Shown: positions 8,789 to 17,697, numbered from the stretch's first letter. The stretch is 64,000 nt of DNA from Coriobacteriaceae bacterium (GCA_902364975.1 CABJFQ010000007.1:62001-126000), one strand, 5' to 3'. The notes: generated by a model from the sequence alone, not told the origin. Translations and numbers: made by a program.

Positions 8789-8920
8789 GGGACTCCTTCG
8801 CATATTGTAAGAGCGCAGCCGGGCGCAAGGCCTGGCGACGCGGTGGTCAATTCGTGCATATCGTTCGACATTATCGCACATGCGGACGGGTACGTGGCAG
8901 GGGCGCTATCCTAAGATGCT

Positions 8921-9487
8921 ATGAATGAGATTTCCAACATACATGCGTTTGAGGACGAGGATTTTCTGCACGCCTGCTTTGTGTGGGGGATGGTCGTAGT
9001 CGGCGTGTTTGCCGTGTGCCTGGTGCCGGTGTTTATGCTGCTGGGCGGGCCTGCAGACTTGGATGCGGCTGACGCGGGCGGCTGGATGGCTGTCGTGGGC
9101 TGGATAGTCGGCTTGGCTGCGGTCTCAATGGCGTCGTTTGCCGTGCACGAGCTGGTGCATGCGGTGTTTTTTAAGCTGCTGGCGCCTGCGGGCGCGCATG
9201 TGACCTTTGGCGCGAATCGTGAGACGGCGATGATCTATGCCTGCGCCGAGGGCGTTGTGTATTCGCGCCGGCGGTACATGGCGGTTTGCCTGGCGCCGAC
9301 GGTTGTTTTGACGGTGGCGTTTGCCCTGGGGTTTGCGTTCTCGGGCTATCCGCTGCTGTGCTACCTGGCGGCTGGTCTGCACTTGTCGGGCTGCGTGGGC
9401 GATTGGTATTACGTGCGGACCATCCTGCGCGACCGCCGCATTGTCGCCTGCGAGGATACGTCCTTTGGCGTGCGCTTTTTCGGGTGA
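8921..9487 (+). CDS. DUF3267-type membrane zincin
   Basis: A 188-residue protein with about four membrane helices. The HELVH motif (HExxH) near residue 76 and the downstream GDWYY segment near residue 160 match the DUF3267 putative zincin peptidase family, in which the histidines and a distant aspartate would bind zinc inside the membrane. Between them lies a short soluble stretch (FGANRETAMIYACAEGVV). It is divergent from the synthetase gene, and queH follows 10 bases after its stop, so the two may share a transcript. Substrate unknown. Confidence 0.75.
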   Translation: MNEISNIHAFEDEDFLHACFVWGMVVVGVFAVCLVPVFMLLGGPADLDAADAGGWMAVVGWIVGLAAVSMASFAVHELVHAVFFKLLAPAGAHVTFGANRETAMIYACAEGVVYSRRRYMAVCLAPTVVLTVAFALGFAFSGYPLLCYLAAGLHLSGCVGDWYYVRTILRDRRIVACEDTSFGVRFFG

Positions 9488-9497
9488 GGAGATGTTG

Positions 9498-10073
9498 ATG
9501 AGGCCGTTGTTGTTGCACGCTTGCTGTGCGCCGTGCTCACTTGAGCCGGTTCGCTTGCTGCGCGAAGAGGGGTTTGAACCCACGATTTGCTGGACCAACC
9601 CCAATATTCAGCCGCGCGATGAATGGCAGCGCCGCTTGGACGAGCTACGCCGGTGGTGTGCCGATGGCGACATCGAGCTCATCGAAGCGGGGGAGGACCG
9701 CGAGCGCTGGGAGGCCGGCGTGGCCCCGCTGGGCGCCGATCGACCCCGTCGCTGTCGCGCGTGCTATGCCCTGCGCCTGGCCGAGGCATGCCGTGCGGCC
9801 CAGGAACGCGGGTTTGAATATGTGGGCACGACGCTCGCCGTCTCGCCGTATCAGCTGTTCGACACGTGTAATGATGTGCTTGAGCGCTTGGCCGCCGCCC
9901 GCGGGCTCACCCCGGTGATTCGCGATTTTCGTCCGTACTACCCCGAGGCTACGCGCCGCTCACGCGAGCTGGGCATGTATCGGCAGAACTATTGCGGCTG
10001 CCGTTTCTCGGCGGTCGAGGCGGCCATGGATCGCGCCCGCATCCGCGACGAGCGCAAAGCGTCCAAAAAGTAG
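9498..10073 (+). CDS. queH: Epoxyqueuosine reductase QueH
   Basis: A 191-residue protein of the former DUF208 family. QueH reduces epoxyqueuosine in tRNA to queuosine, the last step of the pathway, using an iron-sulfur cluster and a second metal. The metal-binding cysteines stand out: HACCAPC at the N-terminus, CRACYALRL in the middle and QNYCGCRFS near the end. The start at 9498 has GAGGAG six bases upstream; the ATG at 9492 abuts that site. It follows the zincin gene closely. queA and tgt of the same pathway lie at 16190 and 21188. Confidence 0.92.
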   Translation: MRPLLLHACCAPCSLEPVRLLREEGFEPTICWTNPNIQPRDEWQRRLDELRRWCADGDIELIEAGEDRERWEAGVAPLGADRPRRCRACYALRLAEACRAAQERGFEYVGTTLAVSPYQLFDTCNDVLERLAAARGLTPVIRDFRPYYPEATRRSRELGMYRQNYCGCRFSAVEAAMDRARIRDERKASKK

Positions 10074-10133
10074 TTCTTTTGGGCTGGGACTTTGAGCTGT
10101 CTGCGCGGTACGGTCGTTTTTGGGAAAGTCGAT

Positions 10134-10790
10134 TTAATTAAGCGTGTGATCGTGGCTCGCTTGATACCAAACGACGACTCCTATGATTCTAATCCTCCGT
10201 TTGTTAAACATCAGATCCGGACTTGCTGTTGCATATGAATGGGACGACAGCACAATCATGTCGTTTCCTTCTGCAAATCGCCTAATTACCGGTGTTTTAC
10301 CGTCTGCGAGCGCCAATACAGCACAGCCGTTCCAGGGCTTTGCGGTGGTATCGACAAGTAGTAAGCTGCCGGGAGGGTAAATGCGGGACATTTCGTCGCC
10401 TTTGATTTTAACGAAAACGCTATGTGGGTGACGTTTGGCTACGTCTACAGGCGCGCAAGCATTTTGTTGGCCGTGCGTGATGCGGCGCTTTTGCGATTCG
10501 ATATCGATGACGGGAAATGCGCCCTCCATTTCGTGGATAGCAGGGTCTTCGTCGGTGACGATTCTTTTATTTGCGAGCTTTACGGCCAAACCGTTTTCCT
10601 CGCCAACAAGTTCATCGCGGGTGCAACCGAAGAGCGCTTGTAACTTTTCAATATAGCGCTCACGGGGGGCATACCGACTTTTTTCCCAACGACAAACGGT
10701 CTCTTTAGATACCCCCAACATCTCTGCAAGTTGCGCCTGACCAAGATGCTCCATGGTGCGGAGTTTACGAATATTTGCCCCGAAGCCCAT
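10134..10790 (-). CDS. XRE-type regulator with an S24 (LexA-like) domain lacking catalytic residues
   Basis: A 218-residue regulator. Residues 5-60 form an XRE helix-turn-helix (QAQLAEMLGVSKETVCRWE); residues about 122-210 form a LexA/S24-like domain. At the place of the protease serine (GDSM in relatives) the sequence reads GDEM (Glu133), and the lysine position reads VIRRF (Arg). Both dyad residues are therefore missing, so self-cleavage is not expected and the domain may sense a ligand or only dimerise. The start at 10790 lies two bases after the upstream arginine deiminase stop, with a GAGAGG site inside that gene. Co-transcription suggests it controls the arginine locus. Confidence 0.8.
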   Translation of the reverse strand: MGFGANIRKLRTMEHLGQAQLAEMLGVSKETVCRWEKSRYAPRERYIEKLQALFGCTRDELVGEENGLAVKLANKRIVTDEDPAIHEMEGAFPVIDIESQKRRITHGQQNACAPVDVAKRHPHSVFVKIKGDEMSRIYPPGSLLLVDTTAKPWNGCAVLALADGKTPVIRRFAEGNDMIVLSSHSYATASPDLMFNKRRIRIIGVVVWYQASHDHTLN

Positions 10791-10792
10791 GG

Positions 10793-12043
10793 CTATAGAT
10801 CCTCTCGCCACAGAGGGAGGCATAGACAGTTTGTGCCACCATAGCCTTTGGTGAGCTCGTCAATGGATAGCGGGAATAATTCCATTCCTGCTTTCTCAAG
10901 CGCTTCGTTGGTCCAAACGTTTTCTTCATATACGCATAGTTTTCCTGGCGAGAGCGCAAGGATAGACGTTGCGTTGTTCCGGCGTTCTCTTTCGTAGGCG
11001 GTTTGATTCCCGCCTCCGCAGTCAATTACTTTTATTGGTTCGCAACAGGCTGCAGAGAGTATTTCCGGAATCGTGCGATCGATAGGAGTGATCGTAAGGC
11101 CCCTTCCGGATCGTTTTAGTTGAATGCTGTATGCATCAACGGCATTGCATATCTCACGATCGATGAGGAACGCGTCGTGATCAATTCTACTTATGAACGT
11201 ATCGAGGTGGATACGCAGCCCGTCAGAGGGGACTCGAATCGCAATTAGCTCGGTGGTCTGGAATTTATTTGAGGTCAGGAGCTCTTTGGCAAGTGACTCG
11301 ACGGCGGCGGGTTCAGTTCGGTCAGAGATTCCAACTAATATTGTCTTAGCACTGATAACAATAATGTCTCCGCCTTCGATATGGTAACTACTCCTGTTCA
11401 AATCACATACTGGAGTTTCTCCCATGATCTTGTGGTGGGTGAATATCTGCCGGTATAAGGCGACCTCACGATCACGCTCAGGCCAATACATATGATTTAG
11501 GATGATGCCGTCTCCGACTACCACAGCAGGATCACGAGTGAAAAAAAGCGTGTTGAGGGGATTGACCAAGAGCGAGGCGGGATCAAATTGCTCGTGCACG
11601 AGCGCCCGTAGTGTTTCCGACTGGTTTGAACATAGCTCAGTGTCTCCAAAGCGAATGCCGTTAAGTACTATATTCACCAATTCCTGGGTGTTCTTAGCGT
11701 TCTCAAACAACTGGGTTATTGTCTCGAGGAACTCTCTACCTGTTGCCCCGCTGCAACGGAGGTAGTCATCAATAAAATATTTAAGTGATTGGGGCTCAGT
11801 TTCAAGTGAGTCTTCGAGAAGGTCCCTAATTTCAATGGTTTCTACGCCATGCTTCTCAAGCAATTGAACCATGGAATCGTGCTCATACATTGCTTTGTCG
11901 AGGTCAAAACGACCGCTCCATTTTCGCAGGGAGAAAACTTGGCTGAAGTCGGCATCAGGGTAGTTTTGTGTTTCAGCTCCTGGTCGATGGACAAGTACGG
12001 CTTTTAAATGACCGATTTCATTTGTTACGTGTATGCCTTGCAT
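10793..12043 (-). CDS. Divergent arginine deiminase paralogue
   Basis: A 416-residue member of the arginine deiminase family, which converts arginine to citrulline and ammonia. Conserved parts are VHRPG, FFTRDP, the catalytic HIEGGD, HLDT and the nucleophile cysteine (Cys406) in GGTNCLCLP. The usual GGPRCMSMP is changed around the cysteine, and the protein differs widely from the neighbour at 13768. It is divergent from the antiporter gene and forms a tight operon with the XRE regulator. It may be a second deiminase with altered kinetics, or act on another guanidino substrate. The core catalytic residues are retained. Confidence 0.85.
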   Translation of the reverse strand: MQGIHVTNEIGHLKAVLVHRPGAETQNYPDADFSQVFSLRKWSGRFDLDKAMYEHDSMVQLLEKHGVETIEIRDLLEDSLETEPQSLKYFIDDYLRCSGATGREFLETITQLFENAKNTQELVNIVLNGIRFGDTELCSNQSETLRALVHEQFDPASLLVNPLNTLFFTRDPAVVVGDGIILNHMYWPERDREVALYRQIFTHHKIMGETPVCDLNRSSYHIEGGDIIVISAKTILVGISDRTEPAAVESLAKELLTSNKFQTTELIAIRVPSDGLRIHLDTFISRIDHDAFLIDREICNAVDAYSIQLKRSGRGLTITPIDRTIPEILSAACCEPIKVIDCGGGNQTAYERERRNNATSILALSPGKLCVYEENVWTNEALEKAGMELFPLSIDELTKGYGGTNCLCLPLWREDL

Positions 12044-12127
12044 GTCTGTCTCCTGTCCTGCTGGTTTTTATATAAGGCTAAGGCAGGTTCCTTGTTGTGT
12101 TGCGGAAAAGTTAAAAGACGTATGTAA

Positions 12128-12165
12128 TTGACAAATAACATCAATTTTAATAATCAGATTGATTA
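12128..12165 (+). promoter_or_regulatory. Promoter with overlapping palindrome ahead of the antiporter operon
   Basis: TTGACA at 12128-12133, a 17-base spacer and TAATCA at 12151-12156 form a plausible sigma-70 promoter in an unusually AT-rich stretch. The -10 region is part of a perfect palindrome TAATCAGATTGATTA (12151-12165), which fits a repressor site. The XRE regulator encoded next door is the obvious candidate. The site lies between the divergent deiminase genes, so it could control both sides. Confidence 0.5.
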
Positions 12166-12296
12166 ATAACGTCACTTTAGCTGCCGTTCATAGGTGAAAA
12201 GCGACACGATGGCGATGGTTGGCCGACCACCGCTGAGCAACCTCATACATTTATGGTGCCAGCTGGATAGATGGGAAAAGGAATGAAGGAGGAGAT

Positions 12297-13739
12297 ATGG
12301 CAGCGGAAAGTTCGAAAGGCATCAAGCAGTTCAAGGTCCCGCACGTATATGCGATCATCTTTGCACTTATGGTCATCTTCGCTGTTCTCACGTGGATTGT
12401 TCCCTCTGGGTCCTATCAGCGTCAGGAGGTGAACGGTCGTGAAGTCACTGTCGCAGGTACGTATGAGCAGAGTGAAAAGACATATATTGACGAGGAAACC
12501 GGGGATGAAGTAGATCTCAGACAAGGCGTCTTCGATGTTCTTCAGGCTCCAACGCGCGGTATACAAGAGGCAATTGAGGTCGTTGCATTCATCTTGATTG
12601 TGGGCGGTTCGTTTCAGGTTATTACTAAAACGGGCGCTATCACGAGCGGAATGGGTCGTGTCGTTCGCCGCTTTAAGAACAAAGACATTCTAATTATTCC
12701 TATTGCGATGGTTCTCTTTGCATTGGGCGGAACGAGCTTTGGCATGGCGGAAGAAACTCTCCCGTTCTTTGCGATCTTCATGCCAATTATGATGGCTATG
12801 GGCTTCGACTCGATGACGGCGTTCATGGTCGTGTTCGTTGGAGCGCGCACGGGTTACATCGCCTCAACGATTAATCCGTTTAATGTTCTCATTGCGCAAG
12901 GTATTCTTGGTATTCAGGGCAACCCCCAGCTGTGGCTGCGTATGATTGCCTGGGTTGTTTTGACCGCCGTTGCAATTACTTGGGTTGTCCTCTATGCACG
13001 AAGGGTAAAGAAGAACCCTGAGTCATCGATCACATTTGAGGATGATATCGCCAAGAAAGTCGAGTTCGCTGCCGATGAATCTGCCCTTGATGCGGAATTT
13101 ACGGGTCGTCAAAAAGGCGTGCTTGCGGTATTTATCGCTGGAATGTGTCTTATCATCTGGGGACTTGTGACCCAGGGCTGGTATATGAACGAGATTTCTG
13201 CGGTCTTTTTGGCCATGGGCCTGTTGGCTGGTGTTATTGCGGGCTTTAGTCAGGACGTCATCGCTCAGGAATTTGTTGCGGGTATCGCTGACTTTGCTTT
13301 CTCGGCAATTGTCGTTGGACTTGCGCGTGGCATCCTTGTCATTGCCTCTGACGGCATGATCATCGATACCATCCTCAATGCGCTCGCCACTGGTCTGGGC
13401 GGCATCCCGGCGGTTCTCTTTACTACGCTTCTTTATGCGGTTGAGAACCTCCTGGCGATTCTGGTTCCCAGCTCATCTGGCCTTGCAGCACTGACCGCTC
13501 CCATTTTTGGACCTTTGACCGAACTCATGGGCCTTAATCCCGAGGCTGCCGTGTGGGCTCTCTCCATGGGTAGCGCGACGATGTCTTTGATCTGTCCTAC
13601 TAGCGCCATTCTTGTAGCGGGTTTGGGCGTGTGCAAGATCAAGCTTGGCCAGTGGTGGAAGACCGTTTGGAAATTCTTCTTGGTCGTGTCGCTCATCAAT
13701 ATCGTATTCGTAGCAATCTCGGGACTTATTGCCCTGTAG
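12297..13739 (+). CDS. YfcC/ArcD-family transporter, probable arginine-ornithine antiporter
   Basis: A 480-residue polytopic membrane protein of the YfcC (DcuC-like) family, with about 12 helices and the family segments VPSGSYQRQE at the first periplasmic loop, GTSFGMAEETLPFF, and NPFNVLIAQG. Related proteins beside arginine deiminase genes import arginine in exchange for ornithine. The start has AAGGAGGAGAT directly upstream. It leads a rightward cluster with arcA (28-base gap) and arcB (32-base gap), so the substrate is inferred from context. The codon use is less GC-rich than in the flanking genes. Confidence 0.82.
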   Translation: MAAESSKGIKQFKVPHVYAIIFALMVIFAVLTWIVPSGSYQRQEVNGREVTVAGTYEQSEKTYIDEETGDEVDLRQGVFDVLQAPTRGIQEAIEVVAFILIVGGSFQVITKTGAITSGMGRVVRRFKNKDILIIPIAMVLFALGGTSFGMAEETLPFFAIFMPIMMAMGFDSMTAFMVVFVGARTGYIASTINPFNVLIAQGILGIQGNPQLWLRMIAWVVLTAVAITWVVLYARRVKKNPESSITFEDDIAKKVEFAADESALDAEFTGRQKGVLAVFIAGMCLIIWGLVTQGWYMNEISAVFLAMGLLAGVIAGFSQDVIAQEFVAGIADFAFSAIVVGLARGILVIASDGMIIDTILNALATGLGGIPAVLFTTLLYAVENLLAILVPSSSGLAALTAPIFGPLTELMGLNPEAAVWALSMGSATMSLICPTSAILVAGLGVCKIKLGQWWKTVWKFFLVVSLINIVFVAISGLIAL

Positions 13740-13767
13740 GTTTCATAGCTGAAATGGAGTAACAGGA

Positions 13768-15012
13768 ATGTCTAAAGGACTGAATGTACACAGCGAGATT
13801 GGTAAGCTCAAGAAAGTTGTGCTTCACCGCCCCGGTCGTGACCTTGTGAACGTAAAGGCAGAAGAGTTCGAGGATGTCTGGATTCACGACTGTTTCTATC
13901 TTGATGTGGCTCAAAAGGAGCATGATGCCTTTGCGGATCTTCTGAGGAGCGAAGGTGTTGAGGTTCTCTATATGGAGAAACTCGTTGCTGAAGCGCTGGA
14001 TGCATGCCCCTCGGCTCGCGCTGAGTTTACCGATACATTTATGGCTGAGAGCGGGATTGTCAATCCTATGCTTGAGCAGGCTGTTCGTGAAAAGCTCGAC
14101 GCTATTTCAGATTCGTATCAGTTTGTACTTGAGGCTATGGGGGGGTATCGTTATCGTGACCTTGAGCTGCCTCGCGTTTCGACTACGCTTAGTATGATGG
14201 ATAATGAGGATGCGAAGCCCGATGATTTGGTGTTGAAGCCTCTTCCGAGTTCATATTTCTCTCGCGATCCTCTTGCTTCCGTGGGCAAAGGCGTTCTGCT
14301 TCACCATATGTATTGGAAACAGCGAGATCGTGAAGTGCCCTTCTATGAAGCGATTTTCAAATATCATCCCGATTATGCAGGGACTCCGATTTGGTACGAC
14401 CATAAGAATCCCTGGCATATCGAGGGCGGTGATGTGCTTAACATTAACGCTCATACCTTGGCTATTGGAATTAGCCAGCGAACTGAGGCGGCTGCGATTG
14501 AGGAGCTTGCAAAGAATTTGTTCTGGGGATCTGGGAATTCTGAGATCGATACCGTTTACGCTATTAAAATCCCCAACGGCTATGCTTACATGCATCTTGA
14601 CACCGTTTGCACCATGGTGGATTTCGATAAGTTCACAGTTTATCCCGGTATTTTTGAGACCCTTCGTGTTTATCGTCTGACTCGTGGTGACTCTGAGGGA
14701 ATGGTCGCTGTTCAAGAGATTGATGACACGCTTGAACATATTCTTGAAATGGCTACTGGCGTGGAGAAGGTGCAGCTTATTGAGTGCGGTGCCGGCGATA
14801 TGGTTGAGGCATCTCGCGAGCAGTGGAACGACGGGTCGAACACTCTTGCCGTTGCTCCTGGTAAAGTCTGTGTTTACGAGCGCAATGTTGTCACAAATGA
14901 TGAGCTCTACAAGAACGGTTTGGAACTTTTGGTCGTTCCCTCCGAGGAACTGTCCCGCGGTCGTGGCGGCCCGCGCTGCATGAGCATGCCCTTCTGGCGC
15001 GAAGATATTTAG
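13768..15012 (+). CDS. arcA: Arginine deiminase
   Basis: A 414-residue enzyme making citrulline and ammonia from arginine. Key motifs are VLHRPG, SYFSRDP, WHIEGGDVL (histidine and acidic residue of the active site), HLDTVCTMVDF and the nucleophile Cys404 in GGPRCMSMPFWRED. The length and motifs are canonical, unlike the divergent copy at 10793. It lies between the antiporter and arcB in one apparent operon. Its ammonia output helps with acid tolerance, and its citrulline feeds the next enzyme. Confidence 0.95.
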   Translation: MSKGLNVHSEIGKLKKVVLHRPGRDLVNVKAEEFEDVWIHDCFYLDVAQKEHDAFADLLRSEGVEVLYMEKLVAEALDACPSARAEFTDTFMAESGIVNPMLEQAVREKLDAISDSYQFVLEAMGGYRYRDLELPRVSTTLSMMDNEDAKPDDLVLKPLPSSYFSRDPLASVGKGVLLHHMYWKQRDREVPFYEAIFKYHPDYAGTPIWYDHKNPWHIEGGDVLNINAHTLAIGISQRTEAAAIEELAKNLFWGSGNSEIDTVYAIKIPNGYAYMHLDTVCTMVDFDKFTVYPGIFETLRVYRLTRGDSEGMVAVQEIDDTLEHILEMATGVEKVQLIECGAGDMVEASREQWNDGSNTLAVAPGKVCVYERNVVTNDELYKNGLELLVVPSEELSRGRGGPRCMSMPFWREDI

Positions 15013-15044
15013 TTGCAAATCCACTGTGATAGGAGATGGCGAAT

Positions 15045-16055
15045 ATGGGTGTTAATATCGCTGGGCGCAGTTTTCTGAAGCTGCTTGATTACACGACGGA
15101 AGAGATTGAGTATCTGCTTGAGCTTTCTGCTAACTTCAAAAGCATGAAGCGTGCCGGTGTTCCGCATAAATACCTTGAAGGCAAGAATATTGTTTTGCTA
15201 TTTGAGAAGACTTCCACGCGTACTCGCTGCGCCTTCGAAGTTGGTGCACTTGACCTTGGTATGGGCGTAACTTATTTGGATCCGGGCTCGTCCCAGATGG
15301 GCAAAAAGGAGTCGATTGAGGACACGGCTCGCGTCCTTGGCCGCATGTATGACGGAATTGAATACCGCGGCTTTGAACAGGCGAAGGTTGAGGAGCTTGC
15401 TGCAAAAGCTGGGGTTCCCGTTTGGAATGGGCTGACTACTGAATTTCACCCGACTCAAGTGCTTGCCGATATTCTGACCATGCGTGAAGAGTTTGGAGAG
15501 ATTAAGGGCAGGAAACTTACATTTTTTGGTAAGGCGGCCGGAAACGTCGCCGATTCGCTCATGGTCATTTGCGCTAAGCTCGGAATTAACTACTGTTCTT
15601 GCGGCCCAATCGGGGGAAATTCGGAGGGGGCTACATCCTATGATCCTGAACTCCTTGCAGAATGTAGTCGTATTGCGGCCGAGCATGGATCGACGATTAC
15701 CATTACAGAAGATATTGAGGAAGGCGCTCGTGATGCCGATGTAATTTACACGGATGTTTGGGTTGGCATGGGTCAGCCCGCAGAGCTGTGGGAAAGCCGC
15801 ATTAAGCTCATGTCGCCGTATCGTGTGACCGCTGAGGTGATGTCTATGGCAAAGCCCGAGGCGATTTTCCTCCACTGCCTTCCGAGCTTCCACGATACTA
15901 ATACTACTGTTGGTGCCGAAATTGCTGAGAAGTTTGGAGTTGTCGAAATGGAAGTCACGGACGAGGTTTTTGAGTCCGATAAGTCTCGTGTTTTCCAAGA
16001 AGCGGAGAATCGCATGCATACGATTAAGGCGGTGATGTACGCAACGCTTAAGTAG
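15045..16055 (+). CDS. arcB: Ornithine carbamoyltransferase, catabolic
   Basis: A 336-residue carbamoyltransferase. It carries the carbamoyl-phosphate site [10 protein letters not shown], the FHPTQVLAD segment and the ornithine-binding HCLPSFHD. In this setting it would run in the direction citrulline plus phosphate to ornithine and carbamoyl phosphate. The ATG at 15045 is preferred because AGGAG ends nine bases before it; the ATG at 15036 touches that site. Carbamate kinase (arcC), which would turn the carbamoyl phosphate into ATP, does not follow, so it must be elsewhere or be missing. Confidence 0.95.
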   Translation: MGVNIAGRSFLKLLDYTTEEIEYLLELSANFKSMKRAGVPHKYLEGKNIVLLFEKTSTRTRCAFEVGALDLGMGVTYLDPGSSQMGKKESIEDTARVLGRMYDGIEYRGFEQAKVEELAAKAGVPVWNGLTTEFHPTQVLADILTMREEFGEIKGRKLTFFGKAAGNVADSLMVICAKLGINYCSCGPIGGNSEGATSYDPELLAECSRIAAEHGSTITITEDIEEGARDADVIYTDVWVGMGQPAELWESRIKLMSPYRVTAEVMSMAKPEAIFLHCLPSFHDTNTTVGAEIAEKFGVVEMEVTDEVFESDKSRVFQEAENRMHTIKAVMYATLK

Positions 16056-16140
16056 CGGGGCGTTGAGAAATCAGTCGCAAATCTGTTTGCCATACTATAT
16101 TTCTCTCAACAAGCTGATAGGATACAGGGGAGAATGATGC

Positions 16141-16171
16141 GCGCGTCAGTCGATTTTTTCGACTGACGCGC
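16141..16171. terminator. Terminator hairpin after arcB
   Basis: Perfect 13-base arms (16141-16153 and 16159-16171, GCGCGTCAGTCGA and its complement) around a TTTTT loop, then TTT. It sits 86 bases after arcB and 18 bases before the queA start, so it separates the two transcripts or is part of the queA leader. Confidence 0.65.
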
Positions 16172-16189
16172 TTTGTGAAAGAGGCAAAG

Positions 16190-17401
16190 ATGCGTACCGA
16201 TGATTTTGACTATAACCTGCCCGAAGAGCTCATCGCCCAGGCGCCTGCCGAGCCGCGCGACTCCTGCCGCCTGCTGGTGGTTGATCGCAAAGGCTCCGAG
16301 ACAGGAACGCCGCTAGAGCATGGCGGCACCGTCGAGCACCGCATCTTCCGTGACATCATCGACTATATCGAGCCGGGCGACGTGCTCGTCATCAACCAGA
16401 CGCGCGTGATGCCGGCTCGCCTGATTGGCCGCAAGACGGGCTCGGGCGGCGTGGTCGAGACGCTGCTGCTCAAGCGCCGCGAGGATGTTGACCCGCTGGG
16501 TCACGTCTGGGAGTGCCTGGTCAAGCCGGGCAAGCGCCTGAAGCCCGGTGCTCAGATTGAGTATCGTGCGGGCGGCGCCCATGCGCCCGAGGGGGCTCCC
16601 GTGGTGCTGACGGCCGAGGTCGTCGACTTTGTCACCGATAGTCGCGGTGGCCGCCTGGTGCGCTTTGAGCCGGCCGGTTGCAATGCCGCCGGCGACCCGC
16701 GCACGCTCGACGAGGCCATCCATGCTGCCGGCCACGCGCCGCTGCCGCCCTACATTACCGATTACGAGGGCGATCCCGAGAAGTACCAGACCGTCTACGC
16801 CATGAAGGAGGAGCACTCGGCTGCCGCTCCTACGGCGGGTCTGCATTTTACTCCTGAGCTCATGGCCGCTATCGAGGCCAAGGGTGCCAAGTTTGCCGCC
16901 GTCGAGCTCGAGGTGGGTATCGATACCTTCCGCTTGGTGGAGGAGGACGACCCTACGCAGCACGTCATGCACACCGAGCGCTACCACGTGTCGCAGGAGG
17001 TTGTCGACGCCGTGCATAAGGCCAAGGCCGAGGGCCATCGTGTGATCGCCGTCGGCACTACCGCGGTGCGCTCGCTCGAGAGCGCGTTTGACACGGACGC
17101 GCCGGTGTCCGATCCGGCTGTGACGGCGCGCTATTTTGAGGGCCGTGAGGACGGCGCCGACACGCTCGGCCGCGGTGACATCGTGGTGCGCGAGAACGCC
17201 ACGACGCAGCTTTACCTCATGCCCGGCTCGACCTATCACGTGGTCGATGCGCTGATCACGAACTTCCATGTGCCGCGCTCCACGCTCATGATGCTCGTGA
17301 GCGCGCTTGCCACCCGCGACCAGATCATGGATGCCTACGCCGCTGCCATCGAGGAACGTTACCGCTTCTTCAGCTTTGGTGACGCCATGCTCATCCTTTA
17401 G
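16190..17401 (+). CDS. queA: tRNA preQ1 ribosyltransferase-isomerase QueA
   Basis: A 403-residue enzyme that transfers the ribose of S-adenosylmethionine to preQ1 in tRNA to form epoxyqueuosine. Typical segments are FDYNLPEELIAQAP at the N-terminus, PGDVLVINQTRVMPARL, SAAAPTAGLHFT, and LITNFHVPRSTLMMLVSA. The ATG at 16190 has an AAAGAGG site; a GTG at 16175 in the same frame lies upstream of it. Its stop codon overlaps the first base of a structured repeat element. With tgt and queH in the window, the late queuosine pathway is complete here. Confidence 0.95.
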   Translation: MRTDDFDYNLPEELIAQAPAEPRDSCRLLVVDRKGSETGTPLEHGGTVEHRIFRDIIDYIEPGDVLVINQTRVMPARLIGRKTGSGGVVETLLLKRREDVDPLGHVWECLVKPGKRLKPGAQIEYRAGGAHAPEGAPVVLTAEVVDFVTDSRGGRLVRFEPAGCNAAGDPRTLDEAIHAAGHAPLPPYITDYEGDPEKYQTVYAMKEEHSAAAPTAGLHFTPELMAAIEAKGAKFAAVELEVGIDTFRLVEEDDPTQHVMHTERYHVSQEVVDAVHKAKAEGHRVIAVGTTAVRSLESAFDTDAPVSDPAVTARYFEGREDGADTLGRGDIVVRENATTQLYLMPGSTYHVVDALITNFHVPRSTLMMLVSALATRDQIMDAYAAAIEERYRFFSFGDAMLIL

Positions 17402-17547
17402 GTTACGGCGTTTTACAAACGCCGTAACCGGCCGACGCTGCAAACGCCCCTAAGCGGCAATCTGACGTTCAATCGTCGGGCATGACCAGAAGGTCAATGC
17501 CCTCCTCTTTCACGTCACCTTGCTCGCTTAGGGGCGTTTTCGCTGAC
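17401..17547 (+). repeat. Structured 147-base element, copy A (four stems)
   Basis: Starts at the last base of the queA stop. P0: 13-base perfect hairpin (17401-17413 with 17417-17429). Linker GGCCGACGCTGC. P1: 15-base perfect stem (17442-17456 with 17525-17539) enclosing a conserved core. P2: GACG/CGTC (17464-17467, 17513-17516). P3: GGGCAT/ATGCCC with the loop GACCAGAAGGTCA. It ends TCGCTGAC. A second copy follows the SDR gene at 20717 with the same unpaired bases but different, still complementary, stem bases. Confidence 0.75.
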
Positions 17548-17633
17548 ATTGCCAAGACATCGACGTTGCCTTGGTTCGGACTAGTCGTTTGGGGCACTCA
17601 TTGGGGACGTACTTAAATGAGTACCTGTGGAAT

Positions 17634-17697
17634 GAGAGTGGATAATCTCCCGTTTTTGGCCCGTCTGCGGGCTCAAAGTGGGAGATTATCCACTCTC
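17634..17697. repeat. Long hairpin repeat, GGCYAAAAC family
   Basis: Perfect 18-base arms (17634-17651 and 17680-17697) carry GAGAGTGGATAATCTCCC. Read on the reverse strand, the 28-base centre ends GACGGGCCAAAAAC just before the second arm, like the hairpins at 23964, 27500, 30952 and 45524. It lies in the 433-base gap after queA. Confidence 0.65.

Noticed and set aside
6653..8914. 753-codon plus-strand frame opposite the MetRS-like gene
   Set aside because: The composition is repetitive (V, G, L, A, H rich), without domains, and it is fully covered by the synthetase-like gene.
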